Origin: Acidobacteria bacterium 28-1
Lineage (GTDB): Bacteria; Acidobacteriota; Blastocatellia; Pyrinomonadales; Pyrinomonadaceae
NCBI GenBank assembly: GCA_002050365.1
Contig: MWYZ01000055.1
Span: forward strand, 1-64,000
Direction: 5' to 3'
DNA length: 64,000 bases
In this document: one piece after another, positions 34,983-43,712 of the stretch
How positions within the stretch are numbered: the first letter of the stretch is position 1
Layout of the letters: every line of letters starts with the position of its first letter
The notes under the pieces: generated by a model
What the model was told of the DNA's origin: nothing
The model's input: the letters and a program-made list of their open reading frames with translations, nothing else
Database searches by the model: none
Made by a program: the position numbers and the translations under genes

Positions 34983-36968
34983 TTACCTTTCCAAAACATC
35001 GAACGCCTGAAGGCGATTGCCGTCTGCCGAATACAGCAAGCCGACAGTTTCATCGGTTGTAAAACGCGCGTCGGGTTCGGAAATTAAAATGAAACGTGAA
35101 TCTTGTCCCGTGTGGACGTTCACGCCGACAAGACCTTTTTTATCAAACGGCTTCGGCAAATCGGTGTAGAAATACATATAGTTTCCGCGAATTTCCGCCA
35201 GACGCTTGCGCCGCAAAAAGTATTCAGAAAGTTTCTCGACTTGGCGCGCCGGGTCAATTCGGTCAAGCAGACTTTCCTGCACGTCGGCGCGTGAAGGCGT
35301 AACGCGATTGATTGCACTGCTGATGATTTTTCCGCGAATGTTTGAAGCGTTTGGAATGTCAATCGCTTGCAGACCGCGAATTCTGTTCAAAAAATCGGCA
35401 TTTCTCGAAGCAATGCCGAAAACGCTGATTCTGCCGCTAATATAATTTTTTGCCGAATTGCTCGCCAGCGTCGTCAAATCGAACGACGAAAAACGCGATT
35501 TCAAACCCGACCAGCGAAGCGACAAAACCGAACGCGCCACGCTCGCGCCGCGAACCAAATTCAAAGCTGAAGTCGCCAGTCCGCCGTAACGAAAATAAAG
35601 CGCAGTTGCCCGCAGCGCGATGCCCGCGACAACGCGGAAAACGCCACGCGAAGGTGATTTATGTTTGACGCGCCAAATCGCTTCTCGATTTTGGATTTTG
35701 GATTTTGGATTTTGGATTTCAAGAAAAGAACTTTGAACTTTGAACTTTGAACTTTGAACTCGGCCCTCGACCCTCAACCCTCGACCCTCGACCCTAAAAG
35801 CTGCAATCTCGTCGCGCCCGCCGATTACCGCTTCGCCGCTTTCGTTGATTAAAATAAATTGTGCTTTCTCGACATCGTGTTCTAATTTATTAATTCGCTT
35901 GCCGTCTTTTGCGTCAATCGTAATCAAATCATCTTTGTCGGCAACAAGAATTGTGTTCGCATCTGCAAAAACGAAATTTGTCAATCCTTTGTCCGCGCCT
36001 TTGTAACGCCAGAGAGTTTTGCCGTTTTTCGTGTCAATCGCCGAAACTCCGAACGCGCCCTTTTCCCGAATCTCGCCGTCTTTAATGCTCGTAAATTGTC
36101 CGCCTGTTCTGACATACAAAACATCTCCGACAACCGCCATTTCAGGCGTTACGCCCAAATCTTTCGCTTCCCATTCGACTTCGCCCGAACGACGATTGAC
36201 GGCTCGAACTTTTCCGCGTCCCGATGTGTAAAGGAATTTTTCATCAAAAACCGGGTCGGCTTCGGTTAAAGCCAAATTGTCTTCGTTGACTTTGAATTTC
36301 TCGCGCTCGCCTTCTTTGCCTGTCCGTGCGTCGTAACTCGTCACGCCTTCATAAAAGAGAAAAAGTCTGCCGTCTAAAATTAAAGGCGGACGATAATTAT
36401 CCAAAGTAAAAGCGACTTCACCGTCAGAATCAAACCGCGATGGCATCATTTCGACATCGCTTTCCAATTCTTTTTTCCAAAGTTCTTCGCCGTTTGAAAG
36501 ATTGAAAACGTGGACAATCGGCGTGCGTTTGAATTCTTCGCCGACTTTTCCTTTTGCCTTTTTGACCAGCACGACGGCGAGCAAATCCGCGCTCGGCTCA
36601 ACTGCGAGCTGCAAAACATCGCCTTTAACTTTATCGCTTCGCCAAAGCGTCGCGCCTGACAATAAATCAACCGCTTCGACACGCGACTTATCGCCTACAT
36701 CGGTCGAAACCAAAATCAAATCGGTTGCGGGAATCGGCGTAATAGAAGTTTCGTCTAAACCGCGCGTCCGCTTGCGCCACAGTGTTTCGCCCGTCTGTCC
36801 GTCAACCGCGTAAAGCGAATTGTCTGTTCCAGCGAGCATTATGCCGAAATCGGTTGTTTGATAAAACGCTAATTTGCCGTCGAGATTTGCTTGCCAAACG
36901 GGTTGCGCGTTTGCTGGAATATCCGCGAGAAGGAACAAGAGACACAAAAGTAAAACAAAAACTTTCAT
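34983..36968 (-). CDS. exported PQQ-type beta-propeller protein with a long repeat-derived insert
   Basis: 661 residues with a signal peptide (LLCLLFLLADIPANAQP). The first 370 residues are PQQ-enzyme-like blades (LYAVDGQTGETLWRKRTRGL, VSAIDTKNGKTLWRYKGADK). No PQQ-binding active site is visible, so it is probably a structural or BamB-like propeller. Residues about 391-427 (FRVEGRGLRVEG, VQSSKFKVQSS, EIQNPKSKIQN) are translated from three consecutive short arrays. The remaining 230 residues are not propeller-like (FRVVAGIALRATALYFRYGG) until a last blade (YMYFYTDLPKPFDKKGLVGV). Function unknown. Confidence 0.75.
   Translation of the reverse strand: MKVFVLLLCLLFLLADIPANAQPVWQANLDGKLAFYQTTDFGIMLAGTDNSLYAVDGQTGETLWRKRTRGLDETSITPIPATDLILVSTDVGDKSRVEAVDLLSGATLWRSDKVKGDVLQLAVEPSADLLAVVLVKKAKGKVGEEFKRTPIVHVFNLSNGEELWKKELESDVEMMPSRFDSDGEVAFTLDNYRPPLILDGRLFLFYEGVTSYDARTGKEGEREKFKVNEDNLALTEADPVFDEKFLYTSGRGKVRAVNRRSGEVEWEAKDLGVTPEMAVVGDVLYVRTGGQFTSIKDGEIREKGAFGVSAIDTKNGKTLWRYKGADKGLTNFVFADANTILVADKDDLITIDAKDGKRINKLEHDVEKAQFILINESGEAVIGGRDEIAAFRVEGRGLRVEGRVQSSKFKVQSSFLEIQNPKSKIQNREAIWRVKHKSPSRGVFRVVAGIALRATALYFRYGGLATSALNLVRGASVARSVLSLRWSGLKSRFSSFDLTTLASNSAKNYISGRISVFGIASRNADFLNRIRGLQAIDIPNASNIRGKIISSAINRVTPSRADVQESLLDRIDPARQVEKLSEYFLRRKRLAEIRGNYMYFYTDLPKPFDKKGLVGVNVHTGQDSRFILISEPDARFTTDETVGLLYSADGNRLQAFDVLER
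35687..35796. repeat. three consecutive heptamer arrays inside the PQQ-propeller gene
   Basis: TCCAAAA-type (35687-35719), TTCAAAG-type (35731-35760) and AGGGTCG-type (35761-35796, read on the minus strand). All have period 7 and are translated without a frame break. Confidence 0.9.
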
Positions 36969-37092
36969 ATAATTATTTTAACGCGGACTAAGTAGATTTA
37001 ACAGCTTTACGGTCTCTTTTCTTAATTTCGCAAGCGGTCTGATATATTATCTGTAAATTACAAATTCGGTGAAACACTTTCGGAAATCAAAA

Positions 37093-39387
37093 ATGAAAAA
37101 ACTATTAATCGGCTTCGTTTTACTGTTTTCGCAATTGAATCTGACGGCGCAAACATTAAAAAATTATATTCAATACGTCAACCCTTTAATCGGAACGCAG
37201 AAAATGGGACATACATTTCCCGGCGCAACCGTTCCTTTCGGCGCGATTCAGCTTTCGCCCGACACCGATGAACAGCCTTATTTAATCGGCGGAAAATACA
37301 ACAAAGATACGTATAAATACTGCGCCGGTTATCAATACGACGATGCAACGATTGTCGGATTTTCGCACACGCATTTCAGCGGCACGGGACATTCGGATTT
37401 GGGCGATTTTTTGATTATGCCGACGGTCGGCGAATTGCAGCTTGTGCCGGGAACAAAAGACAATCCGAAGAGCGGGTTTCGCTCAGCGTTTTCTCATGCG
37501 AATGAAATTGCCGAGCCGAATTATTACAAAGTCAAACTTGATGACGATAATATTTTAGCCGAAATGACGACTTCTGAAAGAGTCGGTTTTCATCAATATA
37601 CTTTTCCCAAAAACGATAACTCACATATTATCCTGGATTTAATGCACGGCATTTACAACTACGATGACAAAAACGTCTGGACATTTGTGCGTGTCGAAAA
37701 TGACCACACGATTGTTGGCTACCGGCAGACAAACGGTTGGGCGCGAACCAGAACGGTTTATTTTGCGATGGAATTCTCAAAACCTTTTACAAGTTATGGT
37801 TTCAAAGATTTCAAGCCATCGCCATATAAAGGATTCTGGCGCAAGTTTGACCAGACGAAAAACTTTCCCGAAATGGCTGGTGAACAGATTCGTGCCTTTT
37901 TTGATTTCAAAACCGCGGAAGACGAAAAAATCAAAGTAAAATTCGCTCTCTCGCCCGTTTCAACCCAAGGCGCGATGAACAATCTGAAAACCGAAACGCC
38001 TGATTGGGATTTTGAAAAAGTTAAAAATGCCGGACAAAATTTCTGGAATAAAGAACTCGGAAAAATTGCCGTCACTGCCGATTCGCGTGATGATTTAGTG
38101 AATTTTTATACGGGGATGTATCATGCTTTTATAAGTCCGACAATTTATATGGACGCTGGAGGTGATTATAAAGGGCTTGACCAAAATGTTCATAACGCGA
38201 AAAATTTTACGAATTATACGACCTTTTCGCTATGGGATACTTACCGCGCACTTCATCCGTTTTTCAATATTGTTCAGCCCAAGCGCAACCGTGAAATGAT
38301 TCGTTCGATGATGGCGCATTATGACCAGAGCGTTCATAAGATGCTGCCGGTTTGGTCGCATTACGCCAACGAAAATTGGTGTATGATTGGCTATCATTCG
38401 GTTTCCGTCATTACCGATGCGGTTGTTAAAGGCAACGTCGAAGGCATTGACGCACAGAAAGCACTCGACGCTTCCGTTCAGACGGCGCGGACGAAATATT
38501 ACGACGGTTTAGAGTTTTATATGAAACTCGGCTACGTTCCCGAAGACAAAAATTCTTCGTCAGTTTCAAAAACGCTCGAATACGCTTACGACGATTGGTG
38601 TATCGCGCAGATGGCGAAAAAGCTGAATCGAACGGATGTTTACAACGAATTTTCAAAGCGTTCGGAAAACTGGAAAAATGTTTACGATTCGCGAATCGGC
38701 TTTATGCGACCGAAAATGAGCGACGGAAAATTCGGCGAAAAATTCGACGCGCTGAAAACCGAAGGTCAGGGTTTTATCGAAGGAAATTCGTGGAACTATA
38801 GTTTATACGTGCCGCACAATCCCGAAAAAATGATTGAAATGATGGGCGGAAAACAGAAATTCGCGGCGCATTTAGACGAGCTTTTTACGATTCACTTGCC
38901 CGACGAATTTTTTGCCGAAACCGAAGATATTACGCGCGAAGGAATTATTGGAAATTACATTCACGGCAACCAGCCTTCGCATCACGTCGCGTATCTTTAC
39001 AACTGGACGGACGCGCCGTATAAAACACAGGAAAAAGTGCGAATGATTTTGAAAAATCAATATCATCCAACGCCGGACGGTTTAGGCGGCAACGATGATT
39101 GCGGGCAAATGTCGGCGTGGTTTCTCTTTTCATCTTTGGGGTTTTATCCGGTCGCGCCCGGCTCCGACCAATACGCGCTGGGAAGTCCGGCAATCAAAAC
39201 GGCAATCTTGAAACTCGAAAACGGTAAAACTCTAGCGATTGAAGCACAGAATCAAACGGATAAAAATGTTTATGTGCAAAAAGTTTTGGTGAACGGAAAG
39301 CCGATCAATCGAAATTACATCACGCACGCGGAAATTATGGACGGCGGGAAACTGACGTTTTTAATGAGCGATAAGCCGAAGGTTTGA
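37093..39387 (+). CDS. GH92 alpha-mannosidase
   Basis: Calcium-dependent exo-alpha-mannosidase family. The ATG at 37093 (MKKLLIGFVLLFSQLNLTAQ) gives a clean signal peptide; an in-frame GTG at 37069 would add eight residues. N-terminal domain: VNPLIGTQKMGHTFPGATVP, FSHTHFSGTGHSDLGD. Catalytic domain: FYTGMYHAFISPTIYMDAGG, FSLWDTYRALHPFFNIVQP, then HVAYLYNWTDAPYKTQ and GNDDCGQMSAWFLFSSLGFY, which holds the conserved acidic residues. About 764 residues is the usual length. Its neighbour is a broken GH47 mannosidase, so this was likely a locus for degrading high-mannose glycans or mannan. Confidence 0.94.
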   Translation: MKKLLIGFVLLFSQLNLTAQTLKNYIQYVNPLIGTQKMGHTFPGATVPFGAIQLSPDTDEQPYLIGGKYNKDTYKYCAGYQYDDATIVGFSHTHFSGTGHSDLGDFLIMPTVGELQLVPGTKDNPKSGFRSAFSHANEIAEPNYYKVKLDDDNILAEMTTSERVGFHQYTFPKNDNSHIILDLMHGIYNYDDKNVWTFVRVENDHTIVGYRQTNGWARTRTVYFAMEFSKPFTSYGFKDFKPSPYKGFWRKFDQTKNFPEMAGEQIRAFFDFKTAEDEKIKVKFALSPVSTQGAMNNLKTETPDWDFEKVKNAGQNFWNKELGKIAVTADSRDDLVNFYTGMYHAFISPTIYMDAGGDYKGLDQNVHNAKNFTNYTTFSLWDTYRALHPFFNIVQPKRNREMIRSMMAHYDQSVHKMLPVWSHYANENWCMIGYHSVSVITDAVVKGNVEGIDAQKALDASVQTARTKYYDGLEFYMKLGYVPEDKNSSSVSKTLEYAYDDWCIAQMAKKLNRTDVYNEFSKRSENWKNVYDSRIGFMRPKMSDGKFGEKFDALKTEGQGFIEGNSWNYSLYVPHNPEKMIEMMGGKQKFAAHLDELFTIHLPDEFFAETEDITREGIIGNYIHGNQPSHHVAYLYNWTDAPYKTQEKVRMILKNQYHPTPDGLGGNDDCGQMSAWFLFSSLGFYPVAPGSDQYALGSPAIKTAILKLENGKTLAIEAQNQTDKNVYVQKVLVNGKPINRNYITHAEIMDGGKLTFLMSDKPKV

Positions 39388-39453
39388 GGAAAAAGCAAAA
39401 GGCAAAAAGTGAAAGGAGGCGATTTTGAATAATCTTAACGTTGGAGAAAAGTT

Positions 39454-40253
39454 ATGAAATTGTCGAAATTTAAGGTTTCAGTATCAATCTTTTTGATTTT
39501 AGCAATCGTTTCGTCTTCATTTGCTCAGTCGAAGCAAAAAATTAATAAAAAACAGCTTGCCGAGCAAGTGAAAAGCGAATTTTTGCACGCCTGGAACGGT
39601 TACAAAAAATACGCCTGGGGACACGACGATTTGAAGCCTTTGAGCAAATCCTACAAAGATTGGTACGGGCAGACGCTTTTGATGACTCCGGTGGATTCGC
39701 TCGATACATTAATTTTGCTGGGTTTTAAGCAGGAAGCCGACACGACGCGGCAACTTATCACAGAGAATCTTTCGTTCGATAAAGATATTTACGTCCAAAA
39801 CTTTGAAATTACGATTCGGCTTCTGGGCGGCTTGCTTTCGTCTTATTAAATGACAGGCGATAAAAAACTTTTGAATTTAGCCGAGAATTTAGGCACGCGC
39901 CTTTTGCCGGTTTTTGATTCGCCGACCGGATTGCCTTATAAACTGGTCAATTTGAAAACGGGCAAAGTAAAAGGCGCAGTAACGAATCCGGCAGAAACGG
40001 GAACGCTGCTTATTGAATTCGGAACGCTCGCCAAATTGACGAACAAAGCTGTTTTTTACGAGAAAGCGAAACGCGCTTTGGTTGAAACCTTTAATCGCCG
40101 TTCGTCAATCGGTTTAGTTGGCACAAATATCAATGTCGAAACGGGAAAATGGACGAACACCGACAGTCACATCAGCGCGGAGATTGATTCTTATTACGAA
40201 TATCTGCTGAAATGCGCAATTCTGTTTGACGATGCGGACTGCCGAAAGGATTG
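39454..40253 (+). pseudogene. GH47 alpha-1,2-mannosidase, broken by a stop codon and truncated
   Basis: Signal peptide (KLSKFKVSVSIFLILAIVSS, then SFAQ) and a GH47 N-terminal half: HAWNGYKKYAWGHDDLKPLS, TPVDSLDTLILLGFKQEA, VQNFEITIRLLGGLLSSY. TAA at 39847-39849 sits where the family has Leu (TTA to TAA would explain it); the frame resumes as MTGDKKLLNLAENLGTRLLP, then FDSPTGLPYKLVNLKTG and ISAEIDSYYEYLLKCAILFD. After about 266 residues the match ends at 40245-40253, where the dnaG stop region begins, so about 40 percent of the enzyme is missing. Not a selenocysteine codon, since it is TAA. The gene is dead, probably through a deletion that fused it to the dnaG end. Confidence 0.88.
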
Positions 40254-42128
40254 TCATTCTTCTACAATCTTCTTTTCAAAATCGCGCTTCATTCGAGACA
40301 AGTTGATTTGCTCTGTAACAAGTTGGTCGCGCAACGCAAAATCACCCGTTTGTTCGGCGAAAACGAGTTCCTGACTGATTTCTAAAATGCGGCGGGAAAT
40401 CGCCATCGAGCGCAAGGTTGCGAGGCAGTTTTCCGCTTCTCTCAAAACTCCGTCAATCGTTTCATCCAAATCGCGGGCAGGTTCGCTCATTAAAAGCACC
40501 GACACAAAATCGCTCGCCGCCGCGTCGTCGCTAACGAGTTCGAGCAGATTTTCGCCCGTGATATCCGAGCCGATTTCCCTTAAGGCGAGCAGCGCACGAA
40601 AAACTTCGGCAGTCGCCAGCGATTCGTAATCGGTTTCTTCGAGCGATGGCAAAATTATCTCGCGCAGTTCTTTGTCATAAATCAGTAGTTCAAGAAGACG
40701 CTGTTCGGCAATCGTCATACGAACGCTTAATCTTTTTCGTAATAAGCGTTGAATCTCACTGGAAGATTTGTCGCTCTCTTCACCTGATTCTTGTGGAAGG
40801 ATTGGATGTTTGACTTTCTTTAAAAGCAGGTCTTTAAGTATTTCGTCATCAATTCGCAAAACATTCATCGCTTGATCCAAGGCTTCGCGTTTTTGAACTG
40901 GATTACGAATAAAACTCAATAGAGGCAATAAATCTTCAATGGCTTCAAAGCGTTCTTTATTTGAGGCTAGATTTCGTTCCAACCTCAAATTATCCAAAAT
41001 AAACTGCATAAAAGGAAAAGCATTGCCGCGCAAATGATTGTAACTTTGCGCGCCGTTCGCCTTGAGAAAATCGTCCGGGTCTTGACCGTCGGGCAAAATT
41101 AAAACTTTCGTCTCAAAATCTTCCGCGAGCAGCGTTTCAATCGCCCGCCGCGCCGCCTTCACGCCCGCATTATCGCCGTCATAATTAATAACGATTTTTT
41201 TCGCAAATCGGCTGAGCAGTTTCGATTGAACTGGCGTAAATGCCGTTCCCAAACTCGCAGCCGTATTTTTAATGCCGTATTGATAAAGCGCAATCAAATC
41301 GAGATAACCTTCAACGAGAATCGCAAATTTCTTCTGCCGAATTTCCTCTTTCGATTGAAAAAGTCCGTAAAGATGTTCGCCTTTGATATACGCGGGCGTT
41401 TCCGGCGAATTCAGATATTTCGGCTCGCCGCTCGCTAAAATTCTCGCGCCGAAGGCAATCGGATTTCCTTTAATATCAAGAACGGGAAATATAATTCGCC
41501 CGCGAAATCGGTCGTAAATTCGATTCTTTTCTTCATTCTTGGAAACCAGACCGCTTTGCTCAATTAAGTTTTCATCCGCGCCTTTTTCCTTCAATAAAGT
41601 TAAACAAGCGTCCCAACTGTCGGGCGCGAAACCGATGTGAAAAGCCTTTTGCGTTTCGGGCGAGATTTCGCGTTTTTCCAGATATTCCCGCGCCGCTTTT
41701 GAATGAGAATTATTTTCCTGCAAATGGTTTTCCCAAAATTCGAGCGCAAAACGGTTCAGTTCGATAACCTCATCGGCAATCTTTTTCTTTTCTTGTTTTC
41801 TTTGTTTGTTCTGCTCGTATTTCTTATCATCAATCGGTTCAGGAAGCGATACGCCAGCAACACCGGCAACTCTTTTTATCGCTTCAAAAAATGAAAGACC
41901 TTCCATTTCCATAAAGAAATTAAAAGCTGTCCCTGATTTTTGGCAGCCGAAGCAATAATAAAAACCCTTGCTCGGATTAACGGAAAACGACGGCGTTTTT
42001 TCCTGATGAAACGGACAGCAGCCCATCCAATTCGCGCCTTTTTTCTTGAGCGGCGCGTAAGGTTGGATAATCCGCACAAGGTCGGCGCGATTTTTCAAAT
42101 CGTCAATGAAATATTGGTCGTAGAGCAT
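40254..42128 (-). CDS. dnaG: DNA primase
   Basis: Makes RNA primers for replication. N-terminal CHC2 zinc domain: CPFHQEKTPSFSVNPSKGFY with CFGCQKSG (about residues 38-65). The TOPRIM core shows ILVEGYLDLIALYQYGIKNT and VINYDGDNAGVKAARRAIET. A C-terminal DnaB-interaction region follows. 624 residues is typical. The ATG overlaps the stop of the upstream PIN-toxin gene by one base (TAATG), so the toxin module sits right in front of dnaG and may be co-transcribed. Its 3' end borders the broken GH47 gene. Confidence 0.96.
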   Translation of the reverse strand: MLYDQYFIDDLKNRADLVRIIQPYAPLKKKGANWMGCCPFHQEKTPSFSVNPSKGFYYCFGCQKSGTAFNFFMEMEGLSFFEAIKRVAGVAGVSLPEPIDDKKYEQNKQRKQEKKKIADEVIELNRFALEFWENHLQENNSHSKAAREYLEKREISPETQKAFHIGFAPDSWDACLTLLKEKGADENLIEQSGLVSKNEEKNRIYDRFRGRIIFPVLDIKGNPIAFGARILASGEPKYLNSPETPAYIKGEHLYGLFQSKEEIRQKKFAILVEGYLDLIALYQYGIKNTAASLGTAFTPVQSKLLSRFAKKIVINYDGDNAGVKAARRAIETLLAEDFETKVLILPDGQDPDDFLKANGAQSYNHLRGNAFPFMQFILDNLRLERNLASNKERFEAIEDLLPLLSFIRNPVQKREALDQAMNVLRIDDEILKDLLLKKVKHPILPQESGEESDKSSSEIQRLLRKRLSVRMTIAEQRLLELLIYDKELREIILPSLEETDYESLATAEVFRALLALREIGSDITGENLLELVSDDAAASDFVSVLLMSEPARDLDETIDGVLREAENCLATLRSMAISRRILEISQELVFAEQTGDFALRDQLVTEQINLSRMKRDFEKKIVEE

Positions 42129-42544
42129 TAAGTAGTTTGCAGATATTGAAGAAATTCGCTCGGCGAATAAACCTTAACTGAAGAATTTTTATAATCTTTT
42201 GTGTTGCGCGTAACAATCGCGTCAAGGTTTTCCGCCAAAGCCGAAGCGCACTGCACGGCATCTTCATAATCCGTGAAATTCAGCGCGAAAGCATTTTGCA
42301 AAATTTGTTTGTCCATTCGGCAAACTTCGACCAGCAACAGAAGTCGTCTGACAGCTTTGAAGGTAAAGTCTTTGCCTTTTAACTTTCTTCCCGTGTAAAA
42401 GACATTGACCGGTGTAATCCCCGAAACATAAACCGTAATATCATTTACGGCATTCAGCATAAAAATTTCTGCGGCTGGCGCGTAGAAAGGCTGGCGTTCA
42501 AGCACATAATCCAACACCACGTCGTTATCGAGCAAAATTTTCAT
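42128..42544 (-). CDS. PIN-domain toxin
   Basis: 138 residues: MKILLDNDVVLDYVLERQPF, with acidic residues at the N-terminus (DND), then the central YVSGITPVNVFYTGRKL and the C-terminal TDYEDAVQCASALAENLDAI (Asp/Glu pairs) and VTRNTKDY. This is a PIN_3-type ribonuclease, probably the toxin of a type II module with the gene immediately upstream (TAA directly before ATG). It overlaps the dnaG start by one base. It appears intact. Confidence 0.82.
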   Translation of the reverse strand: MKILLDNDVVLDYVLERQPFYAPAAEIFMLNAVNDITVYVSGITPVNVFYTGRKLKGKDFTFKAVRRLLLLVEVCRMDKQILQNAFALNFTDYEDAVQCASALAENLDAIVTRNTKDYKNSSVKVYSPSEFLQYLQTT

Positions 42545-42826
42545 TTAAGAATATTTCTCCAGCAAATATTCTTCAATCAATTCTCTATCTTCTTCTTTCG
42601 TCATCGGAGTATATTGACCTTCGGGTTTCAGGCAGCCGGAGAGACTTTTCGTGATGGCGATTCTCTCTTCAACGGTCAACTCGCGGTTGGCTTCAATTCC
42701 ATTCAAATCGTTTATTTTATTCTGGAATTTTTCATTAATATTATTCTGAATTTTTACGGCAATCTCACGCTGTTTAGCAATCGGAAGCGTGAAAACTTCG
42801 TTCAATATTTCTTTTTGGGTTAACAT
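42545..42826 (-). CDS. putative antitoxin partner of the PIN toxin
   Basis: 93 residues with a charged C-terminus. It shares the pattern LTVEERIAI-x(2)-SLSG, EGQYTPMT and YLLEKYS with the second antitoxin-like gene at 42932-43192 (LSIEERTAIVESLYG, EGKTPPTD, YLSEKYK). Stop codon directly abuts the toxin ATG. No known DNA-binding motif is clear; assignment rests on gene order, size and the parallel duplicate. Confidence 0.7.
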   Translation of the reverse strand: MLTQKEILNEVFTLPIAKQREIAVKIQNNINEKFQNKINDLNGIEANRELTVEERIAITKSLSGCLKPEGQYTPMTKEEDRELIEEYLLEKYS

Positions 42827-42839
42827 AATTTACTGAAAC

Positions 42840-42932
42840 TCTCCTTACTCTCACCATTTCAATTCCACAAAAAACGGTTCGCGCTCAAGCACAAAATCCA
42901 ACACAACAATCGTTATCAAGCAACACTCGCAT
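42840..42932 (-). pseudogene. remnant of a second PIN toxin, N-terminal fragment with frameshift
   Basis: Begins ATG at 42932 with MRVLLDND, nearly the start of the intact PIN toxin (MKILLDND), then loses frame; with a two-base correction it continues VLDFVLEREPFFVE and stops at TGA. About 28 residues remain of an expected 138. The ATG overlaps the upstream antitoxin stop (TAATG). Confidence 0.8.
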
Positions 42933-43192
42933 TACTTATATTTCTCCGACAAATAATTCGTATAATCTTCCTTGATTTCTTTATCTGTCGGCGGAGTTTT
43001 GCCTTCAACGGCGGCGATACCGTATAAACTTTCGACAATTGCCGTTCTTTCTTCAATTGAAAGTTCGCTGCCGTTTTGCTGTGAAGTTTCTTCTAAATCG
43101 TCCGCAAAAATCCGCAAAAGCTGGCTGATGACAATTGACTTTTGGGCTTTCGGATAAGTTTTGAATTTTTGGACAAATTGCTGTTGCGTCAT
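42932..43192 (-). CDS. second, orphaned antitoxin-like protein
   Basis: Start taken at the ATG at 43192 (MTQQQFVQKFKTYPKAQKSI); a TTG at 43252 would add 20 residues coming from a copied dnaG fragment and is less likely. 86 residues, paralogous to the antitoxin at 42545-42826 by the shared EER-x-AI-x(2)-SL-x-G and YL-x-EKY patterns. Its toxin partner is reduced to a fragment. Confidence 0.68.
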   Translation of the reverse strand: MTQQQFVQKFKTYPKAQKSIVISQLLRIFADDLEETSQQNGSELSIEERTAIVESLYGIAAVEGKTPPTDKEIKEDYTNYLSEKYK

Positions 43193-43243
43193 TCGATTCA
43201 CCTCAAGTTTTATTGTATCACCGTAATTGTTTGAGGTTAATTT

Positions 43244-43288
43244 TCCGCCCAAGGTCGGCGCGATTTTTCAAGTCGTCAATGAAATATT
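43244..43288 (-). pseudogene. 45-bp copy of the dnaG 5' end
   Basis: 43244-43288 matches 42071-42115 with two mismatches and encodes the same residues as dnaG codons 5-19 (YFIDDLKNRADL). It is upstream of the two antitoxin/PIN pairs, so the pairs are flanked by a dnaG fragment on one side and the intact gene on the other. Confidence 0.85.
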
Positions 43289-43301
43289 ACGGGTAGAATA
43301 T

Positions 43302-43387
43302 TTATTTTTTCTTTTGAGGAACAAGCCAGAGTTCTGTATAAGGATAATCGCCTTTTATCTTTTCATAAAAGAATCTGAGCCGATTCG
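43302..43387 (-). pseudogene. C-terminal fragment of a paralogue of the 46.4-kb secreted protein
   Basis: Minus strand reads NRLRFFYEKIKGDYPYTELW, then LVPQKKK and stop. The intact gene at 46361-47083 ends ERLRFFYVKENKSGWDYPQV, then EVWLVPQRLK. Only about 28 codons remain; they are joined directly to the DUF3368 remnant. Confidence 0.75.
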
Positions 43388-43444
43388 AATGTTTTGTAAA
43401 ACGATGAGACAACTTGCATCGGCGATGATTATTTCGCGGCTCAT
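43388..43444 (-). pseudogene. N-terminal fragment of a DUF3368-type PIN toxin
   Basis: ATG at 43444 overlaps the upstream antitoxin stop as ATGA. MSREIIIADASCLIVLQNI is the typical DUF3368 N-terminus (D-x-S-C-L-I), then the frame runs into unrelated sequence. The toxin is therefore lost. Confidence 0.75.
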
Positions 43445-43671
43445 AGATTTTTCAAATCTTCTTCTAACTCTTTCTCATCATAACCGAAAACCGAAACATT
43501 ATATTTGCCTAAAAGTTCCAAAAAAGCGCGTTTCGACAAACCTGCAACTTCAGCCGCTTGTCCCGAAGAAAGTCTGCCGAGTTCGTACAGTTTGGTGGCG
43601 ATTATCATTTTCAATTCAAAATCACTGACTTCGACGCTTTTCGGTAGTGTTAATTCGATTGTTCCGTTCAT
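43441..43671 (-). CDS. UPF0175-family antitoxin
   Basis: 76 residues: MNGTIELTLPKSVEVSDFEL, then KLYELGRLSSGQAAEVAGLS and KRAFLELLGKYNVSVFGYDE. The ASAGL-like helix-turn-helix and the FLELLGKYNVSVF segment are hallmarks of UPF0175 antitoxins, which pair with DUF3368 toxins. The toxin downstream is truncated, so this antitoxin is orphaned. Confidence 0.85.
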   Translation of the reverse strand: MNGTIELTLPKSVEVSDFELKMIIATKLYELGRLSSGQAAEVAGLSKRAFLELLGKYNVSVFGYDEKELEEDLKNL

Positions 43672-43712
43672 GCGATTAGATTCTCCTCGTCATTAAATTT
43701 TTTGTCAATAAA

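Noticed and set aside
39847-39849. In-frame stop in the GH47 gene as a selenocysteine codon, given tRNA-Sec in the genome
   Set aside because: The codon is TAA, not TGA, and the family has Leu at this place.
40254-43671. Defence island based on the toxin-antitoxin cluster
   Set aside because: Only small TA modules, mostly broken; no restriction, CBASS, Abi or similar genes nearby.
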